Shown here in pieces: positions 52,133-61,128 of a stretch of 64,000 bases of DNA. Source of the stretch: an uncultured Lachnospiraceae bacterium (lineage in GTDB: Bacteria > Bacillota > Clostridia > Lachnospirales > Lachnospiraceae). The stretch covers positions 60,535 to 124,534 of the forward strand of contig ONEK01000004.1 in NCBI GenBank assembly GCA_900316855.1. Direction: 5' to 3'. The position numbers were made by a program, and so were the translations under genes. Each line of letters starts with the position of its first letter. Positions within the stretch are counted from its first letter, which is position 1. The notes under the pieces were generated by a model. It worked only from the letters and a program-made list of their open reading frames with translations, made no database searches and had not been told where the DNA came from.

Positions 52133-53122
52133 TCAGGTTGTACTCTCCCGCAGAATGATCTGATAGTTCTTCAGCATCTGGTTGCCGGGATTCTCTCCCT
52201 CGATCAGCTTCAGGAGCGTTTTCGCCGCAGTCTGTCCCAGCATGCCGTCATTGAACAGGATACTGGTAACAGCAGGGACAGTGTTGTCCAGGATGGAGCT
52301 GTTGTAGAACGAGGCAATCCTGAGGTCCTGCGGAATCCGGATGCCGCGCTTGCGGCAGACAGAGATGACTGTCGCAGCCAGCAGGTCATCCATGCAGACG
52401 ACCCCGTCGACATGCTGCTGCAGGAGCTCTTCGAGGATGTTTTCCACCTCCAGGCTTCCCCGGACGCTGACATCCATGTAAATTCTGGAAGGGTCCAGAT
52501 CCACGCCCGCCTTGTGAAACGCGGATTCAAAGCCCTGCCTCCTCGTACGGGAGATAACATGGTTGCTGCCGCCTCCCAGCAGGGCCAGATTCCGGTACCC
52601 CTTCCCGAGGAGAATGGACGTCAGCTCCTCGCACGCGTCGAAGTTATCGGAATCGACCTGCACAAGCTCCGGATCATCCGAGCTTCCGATCACGACGAAC
52701 GGAATGCCGCTCTCCTTCAGAAACCGCGCCGGCTCGTCATGGATGAGCGTCCTCGTCAGAATAACGCCGTCCACCTTGTGGTCCTCCACGATGCGGCGGA
52801 GATTATCAATGCTGTTGTCCACCATAAGCGAGACCAGTATGTCGTAGCCGCGCACAGCGGTCACCTGGCTCATGCCGATCATGCACCGCTTGAAAAACGG
52901 CAGGTCCACCGCCTCGTAGTCGCCCGGCCACACGACGCCGATATTGAACGTCCGGTTCTTCGCCAGTCCCCTGGCGACTGCATTGGGTTTGTAATTGTGT
53001 TCGTTAATATAATCGAGTACGCGCTCCGTTGTCCCGGCGGAGATTCTTCCCTTTCCGGAAATAGCCCTCGAAACCGTGGTTTTAGACACTCCCAGTGCCA
53101 GCGCTATATCATCAATTGTCAT
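52133..53122 (-). CDS. LacI-family regulator of the mal operon
   Basis: A 329-residue regulator: helix-turn-helix MTIDDIALALGVSKTTVSRAISG at residues 1-23, hinge ARGLAKNRTFNIGVV, and a sugar-binding-like effector domain. The start at 53122 is preferred because the usual LacI N-terminus begins there and GGGGGA is upstream; the longer ORF overlaps malG. It lies within the mal operon, 31 bases after malG, so it is likely co-transcribed and may bind the CAACCGGTTG sites at the malE promoter. Target assignment is inference. Confidence 0.87.
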   Translation of the reverse strand: MTIDDIALALGVSKTTVSRAISGKGRISAGTTERVLDYINEHNYKPNAVARGLAKNRTFNIGVVWPGDYEAVDLPFFKRCMIGMSQVTAVRGYDILVSLMVDNSIDNLRRIVEDHKVDGVILTRTLIHDEPARFLKESGIPFVVIGSSDDPELVQVDSDNFDACEELTSILLGKGYRNLALLGGGSNHVISRTRRQGFESAFHKAGVDLDPSRIYMDVSVRGSLEVENILEELLQQHVDGVVCMDDLLAATVISVCRKRGIRIPQDLRIASFYNSSILDNTVPAVTSILFNDGMLGQTAAKTLLKLIEGENPGNQMLKNYQIILRESTT

Positions 53123-53153
53123 GTAACGCGTTATTCCCCCGATTTCGCTGCGG

Positions 53154-54044
53154 TCAGCCCTTGACCGCTCCTCCGGTAACACCCTCGACGTAGTACTTCT
53201 GCAGGCACATGAACAGGACTGTAACCGGAATGGCTACGAGCACACCGCCCGCGCAGAATCTTGTGAAATATCCCTGATAGTCGTTCGTCCATACCCAGCG
53301 GGTCATGGCAACGGCAACGTTGTAGCTCTCGTCATGGCCGAACGCAACGTACGAAGCAAATACGTAATCGCACCAGGGAGCCATGAAGGCAACCAGTGCC
53401 GTATAGATGATGATGGGCTTGGAGAGCGGCAGGATCATCTGGAACATGATCTGGCTCCGTGTCGCGCCGTCAATCCTCGCCGCTTCATCCAGCGACTTCG
53501 GAATTGTGTCAAAGTAACCCTTGCACACGTAGTAGCCCATGCCGCAGCTCGCGACGGAAACCAGGATCAATCCGGGAATCGCGCCCTCCTGCGTCAGTCC
53601 GAACTGCTTCAGCAGGAAATACAGGCAGATCATGGTCAGAAATCCCGGAAACATTCCCAGGATCAGCCAGAACCTCATCAGGGCTGTCCTGCCGGAAAAG
53701 CGCATCCTGGACAATGCGTACGAAACGCACAGCACGATGATCGTCTGCAGAATCGCAACGGCAAAGGCAATGACCAGTGTGTTGGAATACCACTTGAGAT
53801 AATTCGTCTTGCCCGAGAACAGGAACAGGTAATTATCCATGGAGAAATGCTTCGGCACAAGATAATTCACCATTCCGCCGTATTCCGAGTCATAGGAGCG
53901 GAAGCTCTGCAGGACCAGGCCGGCAAACGGGAACAGCCAGATCATGCTCATAAGGATGAGGACGATATAGGTGCTCGTGTTTCCCACCCTGCGCTTTGCG
54001 CTCATGGATGTGTATTTGATTTCCTTGCTTTTCTGATTCGACAT
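53154..54044 (-). CDS. malG: Maltodextrin ABC transporter permease MalG
   Basis: A 296-residue permease with six membrane segments and the EAA loop LDEAARIDGATRSQIMFQMILPLSKP. The ATG overlaps the malF stop (TGATG), with GAGGG 9-10 bases upstream; a GTG one codon earlier is an alternative start. No mal ATPase gene is in the window, so a shared MsmX-type ATPase is likely. Confidence 0.9.
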   Translation of the reverse strand: MSNQKSKEIKYTSMSAKRRVGNTSTYIVLILMSMIWLFPFAGLVLQSFRSYDSEYGGMVNYLVPKHFSMDNYLFLFSGKTNYLKWYSNTLVIAFAVAILQTIIVLCVSYALSRMRFSGRTALMRFWLILGMFPGFLTMICLYFLLKQFGLTQEGAIPGLILVSVASCGMGYYVCKGYFDTIPKSLDEAARIDGATRSQIMFQMILPLSKPIIIYTALVAFMAPWCDYVFASYVAFGHDESYNVAVAMTRWVWTNDYQGYFTRFCAGGVLVAIPVTVLFMCLQKYYVEGVTGGAVKG

Positions 54045-55438
54045 CACTGGAAGCCCTCCTCATCCTTCACGGACGGCAGCATGTTGTAAACAATGAGTGA
54101 AACGCCCGCGACTACAATGAATACCATGATACCGAGGACGGCCGCCATCCGGTAATTCGTGTCATTGACCGTCATCCGGTACAGCCAGGTAACCAGCAGG
54201 TCCGTATGGCCCGCGTTGCCGGCGAGTGTTGTCGATTTCGGCCCGCCCTGCGTCAGCAGGTAAATGACGTTGAAGTTGTTGATGTTGCCCGTGAACGAAG
54301 TCAGCAGGTACGGTCCGGTGACGAACAGCATGTACGGCAGTGTGATGCTCCAGAACATCTGCCAGGGTGTCGCCCCGTCAATCCGTGCGCTCTCGTACAG
54401 ATCCTCCGGGATGTTCATGAGCAGTCCCGTGGCGATCAGCATCATGTAAGGGATACCGATCCAGATATTGATGACGATGATCATGACCTTGGCCAGTGTC
54501 GGATTCGTCCAGAACGGAATCGCGTCATGAATGACGCCCCACTTCAGCAGGTATCCGTTCACAATGCCGTCGGATGCGAACATCTTCGAAATATACAGCA
54601 GGGAAACGAACTGCGGAACCGCGATCGTCATGACGAGGATGGTTCTCCACATCTTCTTGAATTTAATTCCCTTGCGGTTGATCAGCATCGCGACGCCCAT
54701 GCCCAGGAAATACGTAGTGAACGTGGCGAAAAACGCCCAGATCAGCGTCCAACCGAGAACCCTGATAAACGTTGAGCCAAGACCGGAGGATGTAAACGAG
54801 AGCAGTTCCCGGAAGTTGGCGAGCCCGACCCATGTGAACAGGTGCGTCGGCGCCTGATGCTTGGAGTCATAGTTTGTGAACGCCACGCAGATCATGAAGA
54901 TGATCGGCAGCACCGTGAACAGGAAGATGCCTGCCATGGGCAGCGCGAGCAGTGTCTTGTCGAAATTGCGGTCGAACAGTGACGCCGCGAAGTGCCTGTT
55001 GGATTCCAGCTTGTGCCCTTCCTTTAACGCCAGCTCCTCACGCAGGTTTTCCCGCACGTTCATCCTCCACAGGAGAATGATGGCGGCAATGATGATAATC
55101 GTGAGAAGGCCGAACAGCAGGATCAGGAACGAATTGTCCCCGTAGACGGTCTTGCGGTGAACCTTTTTCGTCTCAACGGTGCCCAGTGTGCTGAACTTCG
55201 CCAGGTATCCCGCTCCGAAGCCCGTCATATACAGGATGAACAGGATCTCACAGGCAAGGAAAGCGGCTCCCTTGACGATCTGTCCCCTCATAAGAGGACC
55301 AAATCCCATGACAAGATAGGACACCTTCGTCTTCCAGTCGCCCCCGACAAATGTTGTGCCTATCTCCTTGATATTACTCCCCAATGCCCTGAAGAAAATG
55401 GAAACGGCACCGGGCTTCTTTACAGCTGTGTCTTGCAT
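54044..55438 (-). CDS. malF: Maltodextrin ABC transporter permease MalF
   Basis: A 464-residue permease. After an N-terminal extension with two to three hydrophobic segments (about 38-125), six core membrane segments follow, with the EAA loop YESARIDGATPWQMFWSITLP. SD GAGGAG precedes the ATG. A hairpin separates it from malE. Confidence 0.9.
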   Translation of the reverse strand: MQDTAVKKPGAVSIFFRALGSNIKEIGTTFVGGDWKTKVSYLVMGFGPLMRGQIVKGAAFLACEILFILYMTGFGAGYLAKFSTLGTVETKKVHRKTVYGDNSFLILLFGLLTIIIIAAIILLWRMNVRENLREELALKEGHKLESNRHFAASLFDRNFDKTLLALPMAGIFLFTVLPIIFMICVAFTNYDSKHQAPTHLFTWVGLANFRELLSFTSSGLGSTFIRVLGWTLIWAFFATFTTYFLGMGVAMLINRKGIKFKKMWRTILVMTIAVPQFVSLLYISKMFASDGIVNGYLLKWGVIHDAIPFWTNPTLAKVMIIVINIWIGIPYMMLIATGLLMNIPEDLYESARIDGATPWQMFWSITLPYMLFVTGPYLLTSFTGNINNFNVIYLLTQGGPKSTTLAGNAGHTDLLVTWLYRMTVNDTNYRMAAVLGIMVFIVVAGVSLIVYNMLPSVKDEEGFQ

Positions 55439-55510
55439 GAACTCTGCTCCTCTTAGATTTTCCGGCTCCCGTACCGGGAGGGGAAAACGGACTGCTATAA
55501 ATCTTCTGAG

Positions 55511-55537
55511 AAAACGGGCCGGCAGAAATCTGCCGGC
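55511..55537 (-). terminator. Attenuating hairpin between malE and malF
   Basis: GCCGGCAG/CTGCCGGC, followed on the minus strand by CCGTTTTC. It would leave malE more abundant than malFG. Confidence 0.65.
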
Positions 55538-55572
55538 TCGTCATGAAACTTGCTTACATCTTTACGGTCTTA

Positions 55573-56925
55573 TTACTGTGCCGCGTAGGAAATGCAGGTG
55601 TCCTGGAATGTCTGCAGGGTCTTCATCAGGTCATCGTCGCTGCTGGAGGAAGTAAGGTTGCCCTGGATGACATCATCGCCGAGACCGGTTGCCAGTGTCC
55701 AGTAATCTCCGGGGTACTGACCCTGAGGGATGGTGTACTGCAGCTGCTCGGCAAGTGCGGTAAGGGCCTCATCGGACTTCACCTCATCAGACTGCTGTGC
55801 GTTCAGGTTGGAAGGGCCCCAGCCGACTGCCTCGTAGCGGGCCAGCTGAACCTCTTCACTGGAAAGGTATGCGGCAAGCGCATCGCAGACAGCAAGCTTC
55901 GCCTCGTCTTCCTGGGGCTTTACACCGAGGAGCTTGTATCCGCCGAAGCCGGACAGCTGATAGGTCTTGCCGTCAGCAGCCGTGAAGGAAGGAAGCTTTG
56001 CACAGGCATAATTGTCGCCGAGGAGCTGCTTTACTGTCTCAGCGTCCCATGTTCCGTCTACAATCGCGCCCACATCCGTGGCATCGCCTGCTGCGGAGCC
56101 GTTCTGGAATGCCTTGGACTCGTTGATCTTGATCATCTCCTTCAGTGCGGTCACACCGTTGTCGGAGGCATAGGTTACATTTGCCTTCGTGAAGTTGCCC
56201 TGATCATCGGTCTCATAGGACAGGTCACAGCCGGTTGCGAAGAAGAATGCGGTCTGGTACCAGCCGGAGTTGATCTCCATGTAGAAGTTCTTGCCTGCCT
56301 TCTCGCAGTCAGCAAGGATGGTGTCGAGATCAGAAGGATCCGTAACCACGCTCTTGTCATAGTACATGAAATATCCGTTATCGGAAGTGATCGGATAAGC
56401 ATACAGCGTCGTGCCGACCGTTGCTGCGCCGACTGCGCCCTCATCGTTTTCGGAAGAGATGGCGTCTACGTTCTCGGGAGCAACCTCCTCGAGCGCGCCT
56501 GCCGCAACGAGACGGGCGATCTGATCCTGCGCAAACGTATATACATCCGCGCCTGCCTCAACGTCCGTGATCATGTTGGAAGCAGCGTCGCCTTCGCCTA
56601 CAGGCTCAACGGTAAAGGTAGCGTTCGCAACTCCGGGATTTGCCTCCTGGAACTTCTTGATCTGCTCGGTAGTGAAATCTACTACATTGTCCGCAACCCA
56701 GACCTTTACGTCTCCGTCGTAGTCAAGCTCAGCAGGAGCTTCCTCTGTCGCGGCTTCCTCCGCTGACTCAGTTGCTGCGTCCGCCGCAGCTTCCGTTGCT
56801 GCAGCAGCTGCTTCCGTCGCTGCTGTCGAAGCGGCTGTGTCAGAGCCGGAATTGGAACCGCAGCCTGCGAGCATACCTGCCGCCAGGGTTCCTGCCATCA
56901 GTACAGAAACTAATTTCTTCTTCAT
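55573..56925 (-). CDS. malE: Maltodextrin-binding lipoprotein MalE
   Basis: A 450-residue extracellular binding lipoprotein: signal peptide MKKKLVSVLMAGTLAAGMLAGC with lipobox LAGC, a long Ala/Glu/Thr linker to about residue 65, then a family 1 solute-binding fold (VKVWVADNVVDFTTEQIKKF, LYAYPITSDNGYFMYYDKSVV, AVGWGPSNLNAQ). The YPITSDNGYFMYYDK form fits maltose/maltodextrin proteins. SD AGGAGG is 6 bases before the ATG. Promoter and operator sites lie just upstream. Confidence 0.9.
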   Translation of the reverse strand: MKKKLVSVLMAGTLAAGMLAGCGSNSGSDTAASTAATEAAAAATEAAADAATESAEEAATEEAPAELDYDGDVKVWVADNVVDFTTEQIKKFQEANPGVANATFTVEPVGEGDAASNMITDVEAGADVYTFAQDQIARLVAAGALEEVAPENVDAISSENDEGAVGAATVGTTLYAYPITSDNGYFMYYDKSVVTDPSDLDTILADCEKAGKNFYMEINSGWYQTAFFFATGCDLSYETDDQGNFTKANVTYASDNGVTALKEMIKINESKAFQNGSAAGDATDVGAIVDGTWDAETVKQLLGDNYACAKLPSFTAADGKTYQLSGFGGYKLLGVKPQEDEAKLAVCDALAAYLSSEEVQLARYEAVGWGPSNLNAQQSDEVKSDEALTALAEQLQYTIPQGQYPGDYWTLATGLGDDVIQGNLTSSSSDDDLMKTLQTFQDTCISYAAQ

Positions 56926-56995
56926 GTTTTCCTCCTGAAACTGAATTCTGAACCTGAAAATCGTGGTTCTGTCTCTCGTCAGCCGGTCAAGTTGC

Positions 56996-57007
56996 TCAAC
57001 CGGTTGC
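56996..57007. promoter_or_regulatory. Operator candidate downstream of the malE -10 box
   Basis: TCAACCGGTTGC with a perfect CAACCGGTTG core, at about +4 to +15 of the predicted malE transcript. It matches the site at 57124-57135. Confidence 0.6.
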
Positions 57008-57017
57008 TCATGAATGA

Positions 57018-57046
57018 ATTATAAATCGAAATAATGACTATTTCAA
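57018..57046 (-). promoter_or_regulatory. Promoter of malE
   Basis: On the minus strand TTGAAA (57041-57046), 17-bp spacer, perfect TATAAT (57018-57023). Confidence 0.85.
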
Positions 57047-57123
57047 TGAACGATAGTTGCCAAATTATCTTTGTTGTTTTTGTGCATTGTGACAGTTTGT
57101 TCTGGCGACTCGCCGGATTTTCC

Positions 57124-57135
57124 GCAACCGGTTGC
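57124..57135. promoter_or_regulatory. Upstream operator candidate of the mal operon
   Basis: Perfect palindrome GCAACCGGTTGC, 128 bp from the downstream site, a spacing that would allow DNA looping by a LacI-family tetramer. Confidence 0.55.
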
Positions 57136-57271
57136 AATTTCAGGGCAGCAAAAGCCTTCCTCTCCGGACTGTCCCGGCGCGCTCCCCCTTCCTCCGGTTC
57201 ACAAAAACTTAAGGATTATCCGCTCCTGTGCGGATTGTGGAACGCACTTTTTGCTGTTAAACTTAGGAAAC

Positions 57272-58321
57272 ATGAAGAAAAACAAACAGATTCTCTGGGC
57301 CCTTGTGGCATTTCTGCTGGCGCTGCTGTCTGTCGGTGCGGTACTGTCGCAGAGCCGGGAGCTTACAATTTCAGACCTCGTCAGTACGCTGAAAGGATAT
57401 GAGCCCTTCTGGGTCATTCTGGCCATCGTGTGCGGCATCGGCTACATCGCGATGGAAGCCTGTGCCCTCTGGTACCTTCTGCGGTCCTGCGGCTTTCCGC
57501 GCAGCTATTTCCAGACACTGGAATATGCCTCGGCGGACATATACTGTGCCGCCATCACTCCCTCCGCGACAGGCGGCCAGCCCGTCTGCGCCTGGTTCAT
57601 GAAACGGGACGGAATACCGATGGGATATATTACGGCAGTCCTTGCGATGTATCTCATTATGCATACCTTCGCGACGCTGACCATCGGATTTATCTGCCTG
57701 TTTGCCTCACCGGGTGCGTTCCTGGACACCTCGATCCTGTCGAAATTCCTGATCATCCTCGGATATCTGACCGTCACCGCACTCGGGATACTGTTCCTGT
57801 TCCTGCTGCGTGGGCAGGACAGGATCTTCCGGGTCGGATGCCGTATCATAGACTGGCTGGTGAAAAAGCGCCTTGTCAAACGGCCGGACTACTGGAAGAA
57901 GAAACTGAAGGGAACACTGGACGATTACAGTGCCGGCATCAATATGATGCACGGAAAATACCGCGTTCTGCTGCTCACGTTCTTGTTCAATCTGCTGCAG
58001 CGGGCTTCACAGACCGTGGTCTCCACCCTGATGTACCTTGCGGGCGGAGGTGCCGTCAGGCAGGCAGGCAGGATCTTCGCAACGCAGATCTTCACTTCCA
58101 TCGGTTCCATGTGCCTTCCGGTTCCCGGAGGCATGGGCGTCTCCGATTACCTGCTGTACGACGGGCTGCGCGCCCTCATGGACAAAGAGGCAGCCCTGAA
58201 GCTGGAGCTTCTGTCCCGCACGACTTCGTTCTACCTGTGCGTGGCGGTGAGCCTCTTAATCGTCATCATCGGATATATCCGCAGGAAGACGTTCTACTTC
58301 TCCCTGCGGCTTAAGAAGTAA
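57272..58321 (+). CDS. Lysylphosphatidylglycerol synthase-type membrane protein (flippase-like)
   Basis: A 349-residue integral membrane protein with about eight hydrophobic segments, of the MprF N-terminal/YbhN (UPF0104) family. Family motifs are PSATGGQPVCAWFM and PVPGGMGVSDYLLY. It has no synthase domain. Such proteins move lipids or lipid-linked molecules across the membrane; the substrate here is unknown. The start at 57272 is chosen because hydrophobic sequence begins there and AGGA precedes it. It diverges from the mal operon and is followed by a PH-domain gene. Confidence 0.82.
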   Translation: MKKNKQILWALVAFLLALLSVGAVLSQSRELTISDLVSTLKGYEPFWVILAIVCGIGYIAMEACALWYLLRSCGFPRSYFQTLEYASADIYCAAITPSATGGQPVCAWFMKRDGIPMGYITAVLAMYLIMHTFATLTIGFICLFASPGAFLDTSILSKFLIILGYLTVTALGILFLFLLRGQDRIFRVGCRIIDWLVKKRLVKRPDYWKKKLKGTLDDYSAGINMMHGKYRVLLLTFLFNLLQRASQTVVSTLMYLAGGGAVRQAGRIFATQIFTSIGSMCLPVPGGMGVSDYLLYDGLRALMDKEAALKLELLSRTTSFYLCVAVSLLIVIIGYIRRKTFYFSLRLKK

Positions 58322-58359
58322 CCTGATAAATTGCTTTCTCTGATTTCGCACGACACATG

Positions 58360-58373
58360 CCTGCTGACGCAGG
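58360..58373 (+). other. CCTGC/GCAGG hairpin upstream of the PH-domain gene ribosome site
   Basis: Same sequence as the minus-strand hairpins before trxB and the ABC permease (TGCCTGCTGACGCAGG), here on the plus strand, ending about 5 bases before AGAGGT. Confidence 0.6.
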
Positions 58374-58388
58374 GAAAAGAGGTAAAAA

Positions 58389-58841
58389 ATGAAGCACGAG
58401 GGTATTTTGTGGCATGACAGGAAGCGCAACTTCCTGGGGCTTCCGTGGACGTTTACGGTTTACGAGCTGTCGAAGAACCGGCTGTTTATCCAGCGCGGCA
58501 TTTTCAATCTGCGCGAGGACGAGGTCCGCCTGTACCGCATCACGAACCTGACACTCACGCGAAGCCTGTGGCAGCGAATCACGGGAACCGGGACCCTTCA
58601 CCTGGATTCCACGGATCAGGGCATGGGAAATTTCGATCTCACGAACATCCGCAACGCCAATGACATCAAGGAACAGCTGTCCAATCTCATCGAAATCCAG
58701 CGCCGCGAGAATCACGTCTATGCCCGTGAAAATATGGGCAGTGTCGGCGTGGAGCATGAGGACATGGTCGATTTTGACCATGATGGCATCAACGACCTCG
58801 AGGAGGCCAGCGATGGAGTCGCGCAGGATGACAACCACTGA
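58389..58841 (+). CDS. Bacterial PH-domain protein with a Ca-loop-like tail
   Basis: A 150-residue protein. Residues about 5-105 match the bPH_2 (YdbS/YdbT) fold: GLPWTFTVYELSKNRLFIQRG, EVRLYRITNLTLTRSLWQRI. The C-terminal tail has DFDHDGINDLEE, which fits the DxDxDGxxD loop of EF-hand and dockerin-type calcium sites. No transmembrane segment. SD AGAGGT. It may be co-transcribed with the flippase-like gene. A terminator follows. Confidence 0.75.
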   Translation: MKHEGILWHDRKRNFLGLPWTFTVYELSKNRLFIQRGIFNLREDEVRLYRITNLTLTRSLWQRITGTGTLHLDSTDQGMGNFDLTNIRNANDIKEQLSNLIEIQRRENHVYARENMGSVGVEHEDMVDFDHDGINDLEEASDGVAQDDNH

Positions 58842-58886
58842 CCGGTGCCCTGTGAAATGTCAGATTCCCGATCCCTGCACGTGAAA

Positions 58887-58933
58887 CATCCCTGCGGTTT
58901 CAGCCGGACAGCTGGCCCGCAGGGATGTTTTTT
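58887..58933 (+). terminator. Terminator after the PH-domain gene
   Basis: CATCCCTGCGG/CCGCAGGGATG stem with a 19-base loop, followed by six T residues. Confidence 0.88.
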
Positions 58934-58971
58934 GACGTCTTTCTTTTCAGCCCTTCCGGGAGAAGCGGTAT

Positions 58972-60249
58972 CTATGCCTCATCCCCGGGGGTTACAGAGG
59001 AAGGGGTCGCGCAGGACTTGCGGAACAGGATCAGGCCGATGATGAAGAAGCCCACAATCGGCGCAATGCCGATGTGCTGATCCCCCGTAAGGCTCGTGAC
59101 ACCGCCGAAGATCAGGCCGCCGAGCGCGGAGGCACCCTTCCCGAAGATATCGAAAATACTGAAGTACTGGCCGGATTTCTCCTTGGGGATGATCCTGGCA
59201 AAATACGAGCGGGACAGCGCCTGAATACCGCCCTGGAACAGTCCTACCAGCACACACAGCAGCCAGAACTGGAACTGATTCGTCAGGAAGAAGGCAAGGA
59301 TCGCGATTCCCGTATAACCGAGGATGCAGACCGTAACGACAATCTCCGATCCCCATTTCTTAGCCATTTTCCCCGTAATGATCGCGCAGGGAAAGGCGAC
59401 AAACTGCGTCACGAGCAGCGCCAGCAGCAGGCCCGTGGATGCCAGCCCGAGCGACTTCGCGTAGATGGACGCGTTGTCTATGATCGTGTACACACCGTCG
59501 ATGTAGAAGAAGAACGCAATAATGAAGTACAGCGCCTTCCTGTTCGTCTTCGCAAGATCCTGCACGGAGCGGAAGAATTCGCGGAATCCGTTACTGTCCT
59601 GCTCCCCCGCTGTCTCAAACCGGATCTGCCGGTACTCGCGGATCAGGGGCAGCGAAAACAGGAACCACCACAATGCCGTGATCGCGAACGAAATCCGCAT
59701 GGCCGTCAGGTCTGAAACCGGGATTTTCCCAAGCGTCGCAAGTACGTACAGGACGAGGCAGCCGATAAACGGAACAACCGAACCGATATAGCCGAACGCG
59801 AAGCCGTACGAGGAAACCGAATCCGAACGTTCATCCGTCGTCACATCATTAAGCATCGAATCATAGACAATCAGGCTGACCTGATACCATACCTTAGCAA
59901 TGACAAACAGGATGATGAAAAGAATCCAGTTCTCTGAAGCGCCCAGCAGCAGGCAGCAGCCGGCTCCCACCGTAACCGTCAGGATGAACAGCTGCTTCTT
60001 GATTCTCCTGCGGTCCGCAAGAGTCCCGAAGACCGGTCCCAGAAAGACTACGAGAAGCGTACAGATCGTTCCCGCGTAATTCCAGTAGGCGACCGTATTC
60101 GGCTCCGAGACGCCTGCCTTCACGGCGGTGTCGTGGAAAAAGATCTGGATCAGCGTCGATACCATCAGCGTAAAAGCCGAATTTGCGACATCATACAGAA
60201 CCCACTTCTTCTCCAGTGAAGTCAGCCCTTCCTTTTGCGTTTTCCCCAT
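58972..60249 (-). CDS. MFS transporter of the UMF1 family
   Basis: A 425-residue transporter with about twelve membrane segments. The N-terminal KKWVLYDVANSAFTLMV is the hallmark of the UMF1 family, named for a yeast vacuole effluxer thought to export breakdown products. Substrate unknown in bacteria. SD AAAGGAG is 7 bases before the ATG. Its leader has two tandem 17-bp repeats. Confidence 0.87.
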   Translation of the reverse strand: MGKTQKEGLTSLEKKWVLYDVANSAFTLMVSTLIQIFFHDTAVKAGVSEPNTVAYWNYAGTICTLLVVFLGPVFGTLADRRRIKKQLFILTVTVGAGCCLLLGASENWILFIILFVIAKVWYQVSLIVYDSMLNDVTTDERSDSVSSYGFAFGYIGSVVPFIGCLVLYVLATLGKIPVSDLTAMRISFAITALWWFLFSLPLIREYRQIRFETAGEQDSNGFREFFRSVQDLAKTNRKALYFIIAFFFYIDGVYTIIDNASIYAKSLGLASTGLLLALLVTQFVAFPCAIITGKMAKKWGSEIVVTVCILGYTGIAILAFFLTNQFQFWLLCVLVGLFQGGIQALSRSYFARIIPKEKSGQYFSIFDIFGKGASALGGLIFGGVTSLTGDQHIGIAPIVGFFIIGLILFRKSCATPSSVTPGDEA

Positions 60250-60296
60250 ACTGCATTTCTCCTTTGATATTGTTTCAGGAACAGTCCTCTTCCGTT

Positions 60297-60330
60297 CCCT
60301 TACTGATACATTACCCTTACTGATACATTA
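60297..60330. repeat. Two perfect tandem 17-bp repeats
   Basis: CCCTTACTGATACATTA occurs twice without a gap in the MFS gene leader. The second copy overlaps a TATAAT box on the minus strand (60327-60332), so these may be regulator half-sites. The -35 of that box is poor. Confidence 0.6.
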
Positions 60331-60483
60331 TATGATGTTGGGATCACAGCCCTTTTCGCGCAGGCACGAACGGGCTGATGGCCTTCTGACCCTGACATCA
60401 TTATAGGTGCTGAAGCCGCAAAATGGACAGCCGCCGGCAGGCTTTACAAAGATTTGAATTAAATAAGGGTTTGCAGAATTGTG

Positions 60484-60517
60484 GCAGCATCGAAGCTGCG
60501 AAGCAATTCGTATGTGA
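60484..60517. repeat. Short dispersed repeat with GCAATTCGTAT core
   Basis: Contains the hairpin GCAGC/GCTGC followed by GAAGCAATTCGTATGTGA. Related copies at 34535 and, inverted, at 52083. Confidence 0.5.
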
Positions 60518-60528
60518 TTCCGGCACAT

Positions 60529-61128
60529 CTACAACTCCGCAATCACGCGCCAGGCGCCCACGAGTCTCTCAAGACTCCACGCCGCGTTCGCGGGCGAAGT
60601 GGACGGCAGACAGACCGCTTCCCGCCCGCACCGCGGCAGCAGATACCGGTCGTAATACTTCTGCGCAGTCTTCCCGTTCACGAAGATGCGCCGGATCGGT
60701 GCCTTCCGCAGTATGGCAACGATGTCCGCCGGCTCGACATCCCTGATGGAGGAATCGGAGGAGCCCTCGATCGAGCAGCGCTCGACCACATCGTACAGCG
60801 CAATCTGATGCCGTTCCAGGAAGGCGGACTTCGCCCTTATCTCCCCGCGAAACTCCTCCGCTTCCGCCTCCGGATTCATACTGATACCGGCGGCGGAAGA
60901 GCCTTCCACAATTCCGCCGGAAGCCCGTATCTCCCGCGGCGCGCCTTCGCCGCAGGAAATCCGGTCCCCGTAAACAATCTCCAGAACCTTCCAGAACCGG
61001 TTCTGAGGATGACCGTAAAAAAAGGAAGCCTCCCTCGATTTCACCGAGGGGAAGCTCCCTAAAATTAATATTCTGCTGTCAGGCTGTATGAACGGCCCGA
61101 AGCCGTGATCAATGGTTCTGCGTTCCAT
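60529..61128 (-). CDS. DNA-deoxyinosine / mismatch uracil glycosylase-like protein
   Basis: A 199-residue member of the uracil-DNA glycosylase superfamily. Active-site motif 1 is ILGSFPSVKSREASFFYGHPQNRFW and motif 2-like ALYDVVERCSIEGSSDSSIRD; the C-terminal LPSTSPANAAWS fits the DNA-binding loop. It would remove deaminated bases from DNA. An intrinsic terminator-like hairpin with seven T residues lies inside the coding region (61017-61059), encoded by the SFFYG motif. The start MERRTID has an AGGGGTGTACAGGGG context. Confidence 0.8.
   Translation of the reverse strand: MERRTIDHGFGPFIQPDSRILILGSFPSVKSREASFFYGHPQNRFWKVLEIVYGDRISCGEGAPREIRASGGIVEGSSAAGISMNPEAEAEEFRGEIRAKSAFLERHQIALYDVVERCSIEGSSDSSIRDVEPADIVAILRKAPIRRIFVNGKTAQKYYDRYLLPRCGREAVCLPSTSPANAAWSLERLVGAWRVIAEL
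61017..61059 (-). terminator. Terminator-like hairpin inside the glycosylase gene
   Basis: On the minus strand GGGAGCTTCCCCTCG pairs with CGAGGGAGGCTTCC around a GTGAAAT loop, followed by TTTTTTT within codons for Ser-Phe-Phe-Tyr. It may attenuate transcription or be a by-product of the conserved FFY codons. Confidence 0.5.
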
